Source: an uncultured Fidelibacterota bacterium (GTDB lineage Bacteria > Fidelibacterota > Marinisomatia > Marinisomatales > Marinisomataceae). Taken from it: a stretch of DNA of 64,000 bases. Numbering within the stretch: the first letter of the stretch is position 1; every line of letters begins with the position of its first letter. The stretch spans positions 62,001 through 126,000 of the forward strand of contig CACGWZ010000001.1 in the NCBI GenBank assembly GCA_902576865.1, in the 5' to 3' direction. The position numbers were made by a program, and so were the translations under genes. Below are positions 16,495 through 25,926 of the stretch, piece by piece. The notes below the pieces were generated by a model. The model was not told where the DNA came from and ran no database searches. It worked only from the letters and a program-made list of their open reading frames with translations.

Positions 16495-18168
16495 ATGGAT
16501 CGTAAAACACTCACTGGTTTCATTTTAATCGGTGCAATTTTATTATTGTGGCCAAGCTATCTTGAGCTAATCTCTCCATCTGAAAAAGACGAGAAGGATG
16601 TCATCGTTCCTGATAACTCCTTAGTAGAAAAATATTCTGCACCCACAACCAACAGCTCTTCCAAGATTGCTTTAGACGACCCTGTTGTTGAAGAACAGGT
16701 TTTTACCGTAAAAGGCAAAAACTATTTTGCAGAGGTAAGTAGTGCTGGCGGAGGATCAATTGTTTCTTTTGCTCTTACAAAACACCTTAAAAAAACAGAA
16801 AAAGCTTTAAACCTAATTGACGCCTACAACTCAAACAATTTAATTGTAAGTTTTGTAAACCAGTCTGGTGAAGTTATCTCCTTAGATAAAAACTGGAAGC
16901 TAGTTTCCGGGGGCTCGGCTGATCTTTCAGAAACGAGTCCTACGGCTACTTTTTTATTTGCCACCGAACATCTTGGTAAGCCGGTTACAAAAGAGTTGGT
17001 TTTTGGTTTTGACTCATATGAAATAGGTGTTTCGACATCTTTAAGAGAGCTCAAAGATATTTCTTTAGACGAAAGGTACACCCTTTCCTGGATTGGTGGG
17101 CTACCAGAGCACGAAGGGTCTCAAGATGCAATGTTTATGGAAGGCCTGATAAGCCAGGCTGGTAGCATAGAATCTTTTAGGGTTGGTGCAGCAGGGATTT
17201 TTGGGTCATCAAGCACAAACAATATTGACTCAGAAGAAAAAAAATATGTTGGACAAGCTGATTTTGCGGGATATAGAACAAAATATTTTGGTTTGTTTTT
17301 TGTTCCACAAAAATCGGATTTGGTTGAAATTATAAAATATCCTACCCCACTAAGGGCGGGCGTAGATGTAAACATAACCCAAGACATCAACCTAGAAAAA
17401 AACAAGCTCTATCTTGGCCCACTTGATTACTCTAGTGTTGAGAGCCTTAGTGTTGGTCTTGAGAAAAAAATTCTTGGGTGGCAGTGGCTTTCTTCTGTTT
17501 CTTGGCTTGTTTATAGTATTATGGTGATGTTATATGGGTTTATACCAAATTATGGTGTTGTGGTTGTGCTGTTTGCTGTATTAATAAAGCTTGTAACCTA
17601 TCCCTTGATGGCAAAACAACTTAGGTCATCAAAAAAAATGCAAGAGATTTCTCCTCTTATGAACCAAATAAAGATTAAATACAAAAATAACCCAACTTTA
17701 CAACAACAAAAAATGGCGGCCCTGTTTCAAGAAAACAAAATTAACCCTCTTGCTGGTTGTTTGCCCCTCCTAATCCAAATGCCGGTCCTTATGTCTGTCT
17801 TTATGGTGTTTAGGAACACCATAGCATTTCGGGGCGAGTCTTTCTTTTTGTGGATAAACGACCTATCTGCCGCAGACACGCTGTTTTTTGTGGGCGAAAT
17901 CCCTGTCAACATATTGCCATTTTTAATGTCTTTCTCTATGTATTATACAATGAAACTTAGTTCTGCAACTCAGCCTGCTGGAGGAGACCCGGCCCAGGAA
18001 GCAACTCAGCAAATGATGAAATACATGTTTCCTGGGATGATGTTTTTCTTGTTTTATGCTTTTCCCTCTGGATTAAACTTATATTATTTGTGTTTTAACA
18101 TAATGCAAATACTTCAACAAAAGATAATAAACAACGAAGCCCCAAACAGTCCTCTTGTAGGAGGTTAA
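16495..18168 (+). CDS. yidC: Membrane protein insertase YidC
   Basis: Inserts and folds inner-membrane proteins, alone or with SecYEG. The 557 residues show the Gram-negative layout: an N-terminal membrane segment (~7-25), a large periplasmic domain (~45-330), then the conserved insertase region (~345-545) with LIKLVTYPL, the cytoplasmic hairpin rich in Lys/Gln (SSKKMQEISPLMNQIK), NPLAGCLPLLIQMPV, and a final FPSGLNLYY segment. Starts on ATG one base after rpmH and ends 2 bp before mnmE, all on one strand. Confidence 0.97.
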   Translation: MDRKTLTGFILIGAILLLWPSYLELISPSEKDEKDVIVPDNSLVEKYSAPTTNSSSKIALDDPVVEEQVFTVKGKNYFAEVSSAGGGSIVSFALTKHLKKTEKALNLIDAYNSNNLIVSFVNQSGEVISLDKNWKLVSGGSADLSETSPTATFLFATEHLGKPVTKELVFGFDSYEIGVSTSLRELKDISLDERYTLSWIGGLPEHEGSQDAMFMEGLISQAGSIESFRVGAAGIFGSSSTNNIDSEEKKYVGQADFAGYRTKYFGLFFVPQKSDLVEIIKYPTPLRAGVDVNITQDINLEKNKLYLGPLDYSSVESLSVGLEKKILGWQWLSSVSWLVYSIMVMLYGFIPNYGVVVVLFAVLIKLVTYPLMAKQLRSSKKMQEISPLMNQIKIKYKNNPTLQQQKMAALFQENKINPLAGCLPLLIQMPVLMSVFMVFRNTIAFRGESFFLWINDLSAADTLFFVGEIPVNILPFLMSFSMYYTMKLSSATQPAGGDPAQEATQQMMKYMFPGMMFFLFYAFPSGLNLYYLCFNIMQILQQKIINNEAPNSPLVGG

Positions 18169-18170
18169 GC

Positions 18171-19460
18171 ATGACAATTGTTGCTTGCTCTACTCCGCCA
18201 GGCACAAGCGGTGTTGCCGTTGTAAGAATTTCAGGAAAAGACGCAATAAAGAACATTTCTTCGTTTATAAAAGATAGCGCCTTTAATGAAAAAACCCCCC
18301 TTTCAAAAGTTTGTTTTCTTGTCGACAAAGACGGCGAGGTCTTTGATGAGGCTATAGTTACAAGCTATGTTAGCCCAAATTCATATACTGGAGAAAATTT
18401 GGTTGAGATATCATGCCACGGAAACCCTAAAATCGTTTCGAAAATAATTGATCTTTCTATTGATGCCGGTTCGAGATTAGCTGAGGCTGGCGAATTCACA
18501 AAAACTGCTTTTTTGAATGGCAAGCTGGACCTTTCTGAAGCAGAAGCTGTTGCATCAATAATTCATTCTTTGTCATTAACCGGGGTTAAAGCTGGAGTTA
18601 AAAACCTTAGAGGGGGTCTATCAAAAGAAATTTATTCTATAAAATCTTCTCTAATATCTGTTGTTGCAAGCCTTGAATTTGATCTTGATATATCAGAAGA
18701 AGACCTGCAACCAAACCTTTTAAAAAATTCAGAAAAAACAATTTTACAAACAATCAAAAAGCTTGATGACTGTATCCTTTCTTTTGAAGAGACAAAAATG
18801 TTTCAATCTGGTGCATCCGTTGTGATTTTAGGGCCCCCAAATGCGGGGAAATCAACCCTGTTCAACCACCTTGTTAATAAAAACCAATCAATTGTTACAG
18901 ATGTTGAAGGAACAACGAGAGATGTTATAGAAAAAAATATATATATCAACGGCCTGCCCATATTATTAAAAGACACAGCAGGAATTAGGGCATCTAATGA
19001 TGGTGTAGAAAAAATTGGTGTGGAAAGGTCTTTTGTTGAGGCAAAAAATGCTGATTTGGTTATTATATTAAATGACAGAGATCTCTCTTTTGGGGATATT
19101 AAACATATTCATGTCTTTAATAAGTCAGACGTTAAAAGACCGGACAAAAAATATGATATTTCCATTTCTGCTAAAACAGGGAATAATGTTAAAGAGTTAA
19201 AAGAGGTTATTTATAATAGTTTGATTAATTACAAGGGTCAAACTGACACTCTTTTAATATCTAAAAGGCAGTATAATGCAATAAAAGGTGCGTTAAAACA
19301 CGTAAAAAATGCTCATTCATTATTGTTGACAGAAGATTCTATAGAGCTTTTGGTTGAAGATATTAACAGATCAATAAGCTTTCTCGACAGTATAACAGAA
19401 AAAACAACAAAAGATGATGTGCTTGATGCGGTTTTTTCATCTTTTTGTGTGGGGAAATAG
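18171..19460 (+). CDS. mnmE: tRNA uridine-5-carboxymethylaminomethyl modification GTPase
   Basis: With MnmG it installs the cmnm5 group on wobble U34 of certain tRNAs. The 429 residues have the N-terminal folate-binding domain (ATVACSTPPGTSGVAVVRISG-like start, GEFTKTAFLNGK near 107), a helical domain, an inserted G domain with Walker A GPPNAGKST (221-229), TTRD and DTAGIR, and the C-terminal CVGK that carries the catalytic Cys. Slightly shorter than the usual ~450. Its stop codon's last base is the first base of a parS-like palindrome that runs into mnmG. Confidence 0.96.
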   Translation: MTIVACSTPPGTSGVAVVRISGKDAIKNISSFIKDSAFNEKTPLSKVCFLVDKDGEVFDEAIVTSYVSPNSYTGENLVEISCHGNPKIVSKIIDLSIDAGSRLAEAGEFTKTAFLNGKLDLSEAEAVASIIHSLSLTGVKAGVKNLRGGLSKEIYSIKSSLISVVASLEFDLDISEEDLQPNLLKNSEKTILQTIKKLDDCILSFEETKMFQSGASVVILGPPNAGKSTLFNHLVNKNQSIVTDVEGTTRDVIEKNIYINGLPILLKDTAGIRASNDGVEKIGVERSFVEAKNADLVIILNDRDLSFGDIKHIHVFNKSDVKRPDKKYDISISAKTGNNVKELKEVIYNSLINYKGQTDTLLISKRQYNAIKGALKHVKNAHSLLLTEDSIELLVEDINRSISFLDSITEKTTKDDVLDAVFSSFCVGK

Positions 19461-19473
19461 TTTCACGTGAAAC
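19460..19473. other. parS-like palindrome at the mnmG start
   Basis: GTTTCACGTGAAAC is a perfect 14-bp palindrome identical to the core of the bacterial ParB-binding parS site (consensus TGTTTCACGTGAAACA). The central CACGTG contains the GTG start codon of mnmG (19467-19469). ParB spreads from such sites to organise origin segregation. A second copy lies at the mnmG stop. Confidence 0.85.
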
Positions 19474-21362
19474 GCAAACAAAACAAGTATGATGTAGTGG
19501 TTGTTGGGGGTGGACATGCTGGGATTGAAGCAGCTTTAATTGCTCATAAAAGAGGTGTTAAAACTCTTTTGGTTTCTATGGATAAAAAATCTGTGGGCCG
19601 AACATCGTGCAATCCATCTGTTGGCGGTCTTGCTAAGGGACAGATGGTAAAAGAGGTTGATGTTTTGGGTGGAATAATGGGGTTTTTTGCAGATTTATCC
19701 ACGCTGCAAAGCAAAACCCTAAATAAATCAAAAGGAAGATCGGTTTGGTCTCCCAGGTCTCAAATTGACAAAAATCTCTATGAAAAAATTGCTCAAAAAC
19801 ATATCGAAGAAAAGGGTCTTGATGTCGTTGAGGGCGAGGTTGTGTCTTTAAGTGTAAAAAAAGACTCTGTGCGTGGTGTTTTTTTAAAAGATGGTTCTGA
19901 AATTGTTTGTTCAACGGTGGTTTTGACCTGCGGAACATTCTTAAATGGACTAATTCACATCGGGGCTGAACAAATTAATGCAGGAAGGTATGGTGAAAAA
20001 AGGGCTGAAGGAATTACAGAAAACTTAAACAGTTTTGGTCTTAAACACGGAAGACTAAAAACTGGAACACCTCCAAGAATAAGAAGGTCTTCTGTTAATT
20101 GGAAAAAAGGTGAAGCTGGATATGGGGATAAAAAACCCTCCCCCCTATCTTACAGAACAAAAAACTTTTCACCAAAAGACGAGCCTTGCTTTTCTTTCAG
20201 AACAAACAGTAATACACATAATATTATTCTAAACAATCTTTCTTCATCTGCCATGTATTCTGGAAAAGACATGGCAACCGGGCCCAGATATTGCCCCTCT
20301 ATTGAGGACAAGGTATATAAGTTTAATCAAAACCCTTCTCACATTTTACAACTAGAACCAGAGTGGACAATGTCTAAACAAATATACGTAAATGGTTTTT
20401 CAACCAGCCTTGAAGAAAAAATACAACTAGAGTCGCTAAAAACAGTTAGCGGTTTAGAAAATGTAGAGTTCATAAGACCTGGATATGCAATAGAATATGA
20501 CTTTTTTTATCCGTCTCAACTTAAAAACACTCTCGAAAGCAAAGCTATCTCTGGGTTATTTATGGCAGGACAAATAAATGGTACCTCTGGTTATGAAGAA
20601 GCTTCTTCCCAAGGCATTATAGCAGGTATAAATGCTTCTTGCTTTGTTTTTAATGAAAGCCCTTTAGTTTTAAAAAGAAATGATGCTTATATAGGGGTAT
20701 TAATTGATGATCTAATTTTAAAAGATACTAATGAGCCCTACAGAATGTTTACATCAAGAGCAGAATATAGGCTGCAACTAAGATCTTCTAATGCAGATCA
20801 AAGATTATTAAAAAAAGCAAAAGAATATAGACTTCTTGACGAGCAAACAATAGAAAAGTTAAGTGAAAAAATAGATAAGACAACAAGTGTGGTTAAATTT
20901 CTTGAAAACAATAATATAAACCCAGAAACAATTAATAAAAGATTGAAAGAATTGGATGAAAAAACAATAAAAGAGCCTGTGCGTATGTCTAATATTCTTA
21001 AAAGACCAAAAGTTTCAATATCAGACATGAAAATAATTAATAAAAAAACCAAAAATAATCTTACAAAACATATGAATGAAGAAATTTTGTTTGAAGCAGA
21101 AACAATTATTAAATACAGTGGTTATATTAATAGACAAAAAGAAGAGATTGATAAAATAAAGGTATATGAAAACATGATTATCCCTGAAAATTTTAACTAT
21201 AATGATATTAAAAGCCTTTCTAATGAAAGCAGAGAAAAATTTATTAATATAAAACCACAAACTGTTGGACAAGCACAAAGGATAAATGGCATTAGGCCAT
21301 CGGATATTTCTATTTTATTAGTATATTTAAAACGTCCGTTTCACGTGAAACAAATGAAATGA
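19467..21362 (+). CDS. mnmG: tRNA uridine-5-carboxymethylaminomethyl modification enzyme, FAD subunit
   Basis: FAD- and NADH-dependent partner of MnmE in tRNA U34 modification. The 631 residues include the dinucleotide motif GGGHAG (14-19), CNPSVGGLAKG near 50, CGTFLNG and GRLKTGTPPR in the central part, GYEEASSQGIIAG near 375-387 and a helical C-terminal domain ending near QRINGIRPSDISILLVYLK. The GTG start is inside a parS-like palindrome, and the last codons (Phe-His-Val-Lys-Gln) are encoded by a second one. The usual downstream rsmG-parA-parB block is absent; a SurA-like gene follows with a 4-nt overlap (ATGA). Confidence 0.96.
   Translation: MKRKQNKYDVVVVGGGHAGIEAALIAHKRGVKTLLVSMDKKSVGRTSCNPSVGGLAKGQMVKEVDVLGGIMGFFADLSTLQSKTLNKSKGRSVWSPRSQIDKNLYEKIAQKHIEEKGLDVVEGEVVSLSVKKDSVRGVFLKDGSEIVCSTVVLTCGTFLNGLIHIGAEQINAGRYGEKRAEGITENLNSFGLKHGRLKTGTPPRIRRSSVNWKKGEAGYGDKKPSPLSYRTKNFSPKDEPCFSFRTNSNTHNIILNNLSSSAMYSGKDMATGPRYCPSIEDKVYKFNQNPSHILQLEPEWTMSKQIYVNGFSTSLEEKIQLESLKTVSGLENVEFIRPGYAIEYDFFYPSQLKNTLESKAISGLFMAGQINGTSGYEEASSQGIIAGINASCFVFNESPLVLKRNDAYIGVLIDDLILKDTNEPYRMFTSRAEYRLQLRSSNADQRLLKKAKEYRLLDEQTIEKLSEKIDKTTSVVKFLENNNINPETINKRLKELDEKTIKEPVRMSNILKRPKVSISDMKIINKKTKNNLTKHMNEEILFEAETIIKYSGYINRQKEEIDKIKVYENMIIPENFNYNDIKSLSNESREKFINIKPQTVGQAQRINGIRPSDISILLVYLKRPFHVKQMK
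21338..21351. other. parS-like palindrome at the mnmG 3' end
   Basis: A second perfect GTTTCACGTGAAAC palindrome, followed by A so that 15 of 16 consensus parS bases match. It lies within the last codons of mnmG, encoding Phe-His-Val-Lys, just before the stop. With the copy at 19460 it brackets mnmG, 1.9 kb apart, close to the DnaA-box cluster before dnaN. Confidence 0.88.
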
Positions 21363-22657
21363 ATTATTTTATTTATATATTATTATTTATGTCTTTTTTA
21401 AAGGCTCAACAAGAAATTCTGCTCGACAGAGTTGCTTCTGTTGTTGAAAATAAAATTGTATTAATGAGTGATGTGGTGTTGGCTGCAAACGCTGTTGCAG
21501 CTCAACAACAAATTAATCCAAATACTAACCCTGTTGCATATAAGAAAATTTTAGAATCTTCACGCGAAAGCATGGTAGAACAACTATTAATTATAGAAAT
21601 GGCTGAACAAGATTCAGTAGAAATTTTAGATAAAGACATAGATAAAGCGTTAGATCAACAAATAGAAAATATTATTACACAAACAGGAAGTAAAGAACTG
21701 GCAGAAGCAGCGCTTGGTAAAAAAATTTCAGATTTTAAAAGATCATATAGAGATGATATGAAAGGTAAATTGTTAGCAGAAAAATATACATCTTCTTTAA
21801 CTACTTCAATTAATGTTTCTCGAGGGGATGTCATAGATTTTTTTAATACTTATAAAGATAGTATTTCGTCATTTCCAACTCTTTATAAAACACATCATAT
21901 ATTATTAGAAATAAAGCCCTCTGAGGAATCAGTAAAAAATTCATTTAATAAGGCTAATGATATTAGAAATGAAATTTTAAATGGAAAAATAAGCTTTGAT
22001 GATGCAGCAAAAACCTATTCTGCCGATCCAGGATCGAAAGATCAAGGAGGTAATTTAGGTTTTGTTCCAAGAGGAACATTTGTTCAAGAGTTTGATAAAG
22101 TTGTTTTCACTATAGAAAAAAATATTTTAACAAAACCTGTTAGAACTCAATATGGCCATCATTTAATTGAAGTCCTTGAAAGAACTGGAGAAAAGGTATT
22201 GGCCAGACATATTTTAATTAGGACGGAAACAACAGATTTAGATAAGAAAAAAACTTATGATACTATAAATAATATTAAAAATAACATAATAAATTTTGAT
22301 GATTTTTATAAAGCTGCTGCTAATTTTTCAGACGATGAAACAAGCAATACAAACGGTGGTTTTTTAGGAATGATCGATTTAGAATATTATCAAGTACCTG
22401 AATTAAAAAAGGAAATTTCTATTATAGAAACAAAAACAATTAGCAATCCTATTGAAACTGATTTTGGCTATCATTTAATATGGGTTGACGAAATTCAAGA
22501 AGGAGGTCCACCTTCTTTAGAAACAAATTGGTTAGAACTAGAAAAAATGGCTTTAAATAAGAAAAAATCAGATTGGTATCAAGATTGGATCAAAAAAATT
22601 AAATCTCAATTTTATATAAAAAGAAATCCACTGACTTATCCACAAATTACTGGATAA
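21359..22657 (+). CDS. SurA-like periplasmic peptidyl-prolyl isomerase
   Basis: A 432-residue exported chaperone/isomerase. An N-terminal hydrophobic signal (residues ~2-15, ending KAQ) is followed by a SurA N-terminal-like helical domain (VASVVENKIVLMSDV) and two parvulin domains: ~180-280 (HHILLEI, GGNLGFVPRG, GHHLIEVLE) and ~285-390 (ARHILIR, GGFLGMID, GYHLIWVDEI). Such proteins escort outer-membrane proteins through the periplasm. Start is inside an ATGA overlap with mnmG. Near its 3' end, codons for Tyr-Pro-Gln include a perfect DnaA box (22636-22644). Confidence 0.88.
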   Translation: MNYFIYILLFMSFLKAQQEILLDRVASVVENKIVLMSDVVLAANAVAAQQQINPNTNPVAYKKILESSRESMVEQLLIIEMAEQDSVEILDKDIDKALDQQIENIITQTGSKELAEAALGKKISDFKRSYRDDMKGKLLAEKYTSSLTTSINVSRGDVIDFFNTYKDSISSFPTLYKTHHILLEIKPSEESVKNSFNKANDIRNEILNGKISFDDAAKTYSADPGSKDQGGNLGFVPRGTFVQEFDKVVFTIEKNILTKPVRTQYGHHLIEVLERTGEKVLARHILIRTETTDLDKKKTYDTINNIKNNIINFDDFYKAAANFSDDETSNTNGGFLGMIDLEYYQVPELKKEISIIETKTISNPIETDFGYHLIWVDEIQEGGPPSLETNWLELEKMALNKKKSDWYQDWIKKIKSQFYIKRNPLTYPQITG

Positions 22658-22891
22658 ATTTAGTTAAATTTTTTCTTACATTTATTAACATATCTTCCAC
22701 AGGTTATTAACCTTTTTTTATGTTTAAATTTTATAACTCTATGCACGACAAAGTATAGAATTTTTGATTTTTTCCACAACTACACATCCATAATAATATT
22801 ATTTATTTTTTATATATAAATATCTTATAAATATATATACCAATTTAACCTTGTACCCAACCCATTATTATTATAATATTGAAGGTTAACT
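22636..22891. other. Candidate chromosomal origin (oriC)
   Basis: DnaA-box-like sites cluster here: perfect TTATCCACA at 22636-22644 (inside the surA-like 3' end), 8/9 TTTTCCACA at 22770-22778, and 7/9 matches at 22693-22701 and, reversed, near 22650-22658. A nearly pure A/T tract (about 22785-22842) follows and could be the unwinding element. The gap itself, 22658-22891, is the longest non-coding stretch in the window and directly precedes dnaN-gyrB-gyrA. Two parS-like sites lie 1.3 and 3.2 kb upstream. A possible promoter for dnaN (TTGTAC at 22851, TAATAT at 22874) and a GAAGG ribosome site (22881-22885) lie at its right end. Origin function is inferred. Confidence 0.6.
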
Positions 22892-23998
22892 ATGAATATT
22901 TCAACCACAAAAAAAGAACTTCATCAAGCATTTTCAAAATTATCTAAGACTACTCAACTCAAATCTCAAAACCCTCTAGTTAATTATACTTATATATCAT
23001 CTTCACCTGCGGGGGTTATTCTTCATTCAACCGATCTTGAAGTTGGTGTTAAAACACATATTAATGCTTCAGTCAATTCAGAAGGTGAATGTTTATTTCC
23101 TACATCTGAAATGAACGATATTATAGGTGTTTTAGATGATGGGAGAGTTGATATTGAAGTGTCAGGTCCTCATATTAATATAAAATCTGAATCTGGAGTT
23201 TCTTTTGATATATCTACTGTACCTTTTCAAGATTATCCTGAAATGCCTGAAAATAAACACGATAATTTGTTTTGTATAGATACAGCAAGTTTAAAAGACA
23301 TTATTTCATCATTAATGTATGCAATTAATAGTGAGCCCACTAAGCCAGCTTTAAATGGTGCTTGTTTTAATTTTTTAGAAAGCACTGTAGATTTTGTTGC
23401 AACCGATGGTCATCGTCTCGTTAAAATTTCAAAACAGAATACAACAAATATTAGTGGATCTTTTATTATACCTAAAAAGTTTTTATCAATATTAAGTACT
23501 TTTTTGGAAGGGCAATCAGAAACAAATTTAGTAATAAGTGGAAATCATATTTTTACTAATAACAATAAGGATGTTTTTTATTCAAAAATAATTGATGAAA
23601 AATATCCTAATTATAATGCAGTAATTCCTGATGACAATCCTCTAACACTTACTACCAATAAAACAGAAATGTTAAATAATATTAAAGCAGCTTCTATTGC
23701 AATAAATAAAAATACCAATCAGATATCATTACATTTAATGGAAGGTAAGGTATATTTTAAAAGTGTTAATCAACCAGAAAGTAAAACAGTGCACGCCCCT
23801 TTAAAATCTGCAAAATATTCAGGAGAAGAGGTATCAATAGGTTTTAATGCTGTTTATTTAAAAGAAGCGGTTTCAAAATATCCAAACGAAGAAGTTATTT
23901 TTTCTTTTAAGGACTCTTTATCTGCTACACTATTTTTACCCAATGTAAATGATCAAGAAACAACTATTTTATTAATGCCAGTGAGGATAAATGAGTAA
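22892..23998 (+). CDS. dnaN: DNA polymerase III sliding clamp (beta subunit)
   Basis: The ring-shaped processivity clamp. The 368 residues cover the three repeated clamp domains; N-terminal MNISTTKKELHQAFSKLSK, the LNGACFNF stretch and VATDGHRLVKI near 170-180 mark the family, and the C-terminus ends [10 protein letters not shown], matching the usual LMPVR(L/M) ending. Base composition is among the most AT-rich of the window. Followed by gyrB with an 8-nt overlap (ATGAGTAA), so clamp and gyrase subunits are co-translated. Confidence 0.97.
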   Translation: MNISTTKKELHQAFSKLSKTTQLKSQNPLVNYTYISSSPAGVILHSTDLEVGVKTHINASVNSEGECLFPTSEMNDIIGVLDDGRVDIEVSGPHINIKSESGVSFDISTVPFQDYPEMPENKHDNLFCIDTASLKDIISSLMYAINSEPTKPALNGACFNFLESTVDFVATDGHRLVKISKQNTTNISGSFIIPKKFLSILSTFLEGQSETNLVISGNHIFTNNNKDVFYSKIIDEKYPNYNAVIPDDNPLTLTTNKTEMLNNIKAASIAINKNTNQISLHLMEGKVYFKSVNQPESKTVHAPLKSAKYSGEEVSIGFNAVYLKEAVSKYPNEEVIFSFKDSLSATLFLPNVNDQETTILLMPVRINE

Positions 23999-25925
23999 TT
24001 ACGGAGCAGATAAAATATCTGTCTTGAAAGGATTAGAGGCAGTCAGAAAAAGACCGGCTATGTATATAGGTGATGTAGGCAAAAGAGGATATCATCACCT
24101 AGTCAGTGAAGTCGTTGATAATAGTATTGATGAAGCATTAGCAGGTTTTTGTGATTCCATAATTGTAACTATAAAAAACGATGGTTTTATTTCAATTGAA
24201 GATAATGGTAGAGGAATTCCTGTAGAAATTCATAAGACGGAGGGAAAACCTGCCTTGGAAGTAGTAATGACTGTATTACATGCTGGCGGTAAATTTGATA
24301 AAAATACCTATAAAGTATCTGGTGGACTACATGGTGTTGGTGTATCTGTAGTAAACGCCCTTTCCGAAAGTCTGATTGCTGAAGTTCACCGAGATGGTTT
24401 TCATTATAAACAGGAATATAAAATAGGTCAACCCACAACAGAAGTAGAAAAAGTTGGTAAAAGCAAAAAGACAGGAACCATTGTTTCATTTAAACCAGAT
24501 CAAACTGTTTTTTCACACAAAGGCTTTGAAGAAGAGGTTATCAAAGGAAGACTTAAAGAATTGGCGTATTTAAATAAAAACCTATCAATTAAATTGATAA
24601 ATGAACCCGAAGAAACTGAAACAGAATATTGTTTCCCCGGAGGCTTATCAGACTTTGTTAAATATTTAGATGGAAATGAAGATTTAATTCACGAAGAGGT
24701 TATTGTAGTAAACAAAGAAGACATTGAAGTTCCTGTTGATTTAGCTCTTAGATATAGCACAAATTATAATAATAATATTTTTTCCTTTGTAAATAACATT
24801 AATACAATTGAAGGGGGAACCCACCTGTCTGGTTTTAGGTCAGCACTAACCAGAGCCTTAAATAGTTACGCAAATAAAAATGATTTAATTAAAACAAAAA
24901 AGAATGAAAAATTTTCTCTGTCAGGTGATGACTTTAGAGAAGGTTTAACTGTAGTTATTTCTGTTAAGGTACAAGAACCACAATTTGAAGGACAAACAAA
25001 AACTAAGCTTGGTAACGGAGAGGTAAAGGGTTTAGTAGATAATGTTGTATATGATGGAATACAGGCCTTTCTAGAACAAAACCCTAAAGTAGGAAAAAGA
25101 ATTATTGAAAAGGCAGCAGAAGCCGCAAGAGCAAGAATTGCTGCTAAAAAAGCGAGAGAGTTGGTAAGAAAAAAATCAGGATTGGGATCAACAACTCTTC
25201 CAGGAAAATTAGCAGACTGTTCAAACAAAGACCCCCTACAGTGTGAACTTTTTCTTGTTGAGGGGGATTCTGCTGGAGGTACAGCCAAACAAGGAAGAGA
25301 TAGAAGAACACAGGCTATTTTACCTCTGCGCGGAAAGGTTATCAATTCAGAAAAAGCAAGAGAAGATAAGCTCCTAGCAAACAATGAAATACAGTCTATT
25401 ATAACTGCGCTCGGTTGTGGCTTTGGTGAAGATGAAGAAGATCCTAACAGCTTTAATCCAGAAAAATTAAGATATCATAAAATAGTAATTATGACAGACG
25501 CCGATGTTGACGGAAGTCATATTAGAACACTTTTACTAACATTTTTTTGGAGAAAAATGAAAAGCCTGGTACAAGGAGGTTTTTTATATATGGCAATGCC
25601 ACCACTATATAAAATGAAGCAGGGTAAAAAAGAAAGATATGCATATACAGACGAAGAAAGAGATCAGGTTTTACAACGAATGGAGTCCGAAAATAAGGCA
25701 AAAATTGATATACAAAGATATAAGGGTTTAGGAGAAATGAACGCAGAACAGCTTTGGGAAACAACAATGAACGCAGAAACAAGAACCCTTATGCAAGTAA
25801 CAGTTGACCACATTATGGAAGAAGAAACAAATATTAGATTTAGGGAGTTAATGGGAACTGAAGTAGAACACAGAAGGTCTTTTATTACAGAAAGAGCCAA
25901 ATTTGCAACAAACATAGATATATAG
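23991..25925 (+). CDS. gyrB: DNA gyrase subunit B
   Basis: ATPase subunit of the supercoiling topoisomerase. The 644 residues include the GHKL ATP site ([12 protein letters not shown] near 41, DNGRGIP near 70, [15 protein letters not shown] near 110), the transducer domain, and the TOPRIM region with LVEGDSAGG near 420 and TDADVDGSH near 500, closing with [10 protein letters not shown]. Length agrees with Gram-positive/FCB GyrB without the 170-residue insert of proteobacteria. Overlaps dnaN by 8 nt; one base separates it from gyrA. Confidence 0.97.
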   Translation: MSNYGADKISVLKGLEAVRKRPAMYIGDVGKRGYHHLVSEVVDNSIDEALAGFCDSIIVTIKNDGFISIEDNGRGIPVEIHKTEGKPALEVVMTVLHAGGKFDKNTYKVSGGLHGVGVSVVNALSESLIAEVHRDGFHYKQEYKIGQPTTEVEKVGKSKKTGTIVSFKPDQTVFSHKGFEEEVIKGRLKELAYLNKNLSIKLINEPEETETEYCFPGGLSDFVKYLDGNEDLIHEEVIVVNKEDIEVPVDLALRYSTNYNNNIFSFVNNINTIEGGTHLSGFRSALTRALNSYANKNDLIKTKKNEKFSLSGDDFREGLTVVISVKVQEPQFEGQTKTKLGNGEVKGLVDNVVYDGIQAFLEQNPKVGKRIIEKAAEAARARIAAKKARELVRKKSGLGSTTLPGKLADCSNKDPLQCELFLVEGDSAGGTAKQGRDRRTQAILPLRGKVINSEKAREDKLLANNEIQSIITALGCGFGEDEEDPNSFNPEKLRYHKIVIMTDADVDGSHIRTLLLTFFWRKMKSLVQGGFLYMAMPPLYKMKQGKKERYAYTDEERDQVLQRMESENKAKIDIQRYKGLGEMNAEQLWETTMNAETRTLMQVTVDHIMEEETNIRFRELMGTEVEHRRSFITERAKFATNIDI

Positions 25926-25926
25926 A

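Noticed and set aside
17849-17857. A perfect reverse DnaA box (TGTGGATAA) inside yidC
   Set aside because: Isolated in coding sequence (Leu-Trp-Ile) without neighbouring boxes or an AT tract. A 9-mer is expected by chance about this often in an AT-rich window.
24866-25384. A 172-codon open frame antisense to gyrB
   Set aside because: Complete overlap with conserved gyrB motifs, low-complexity composition, no start context.
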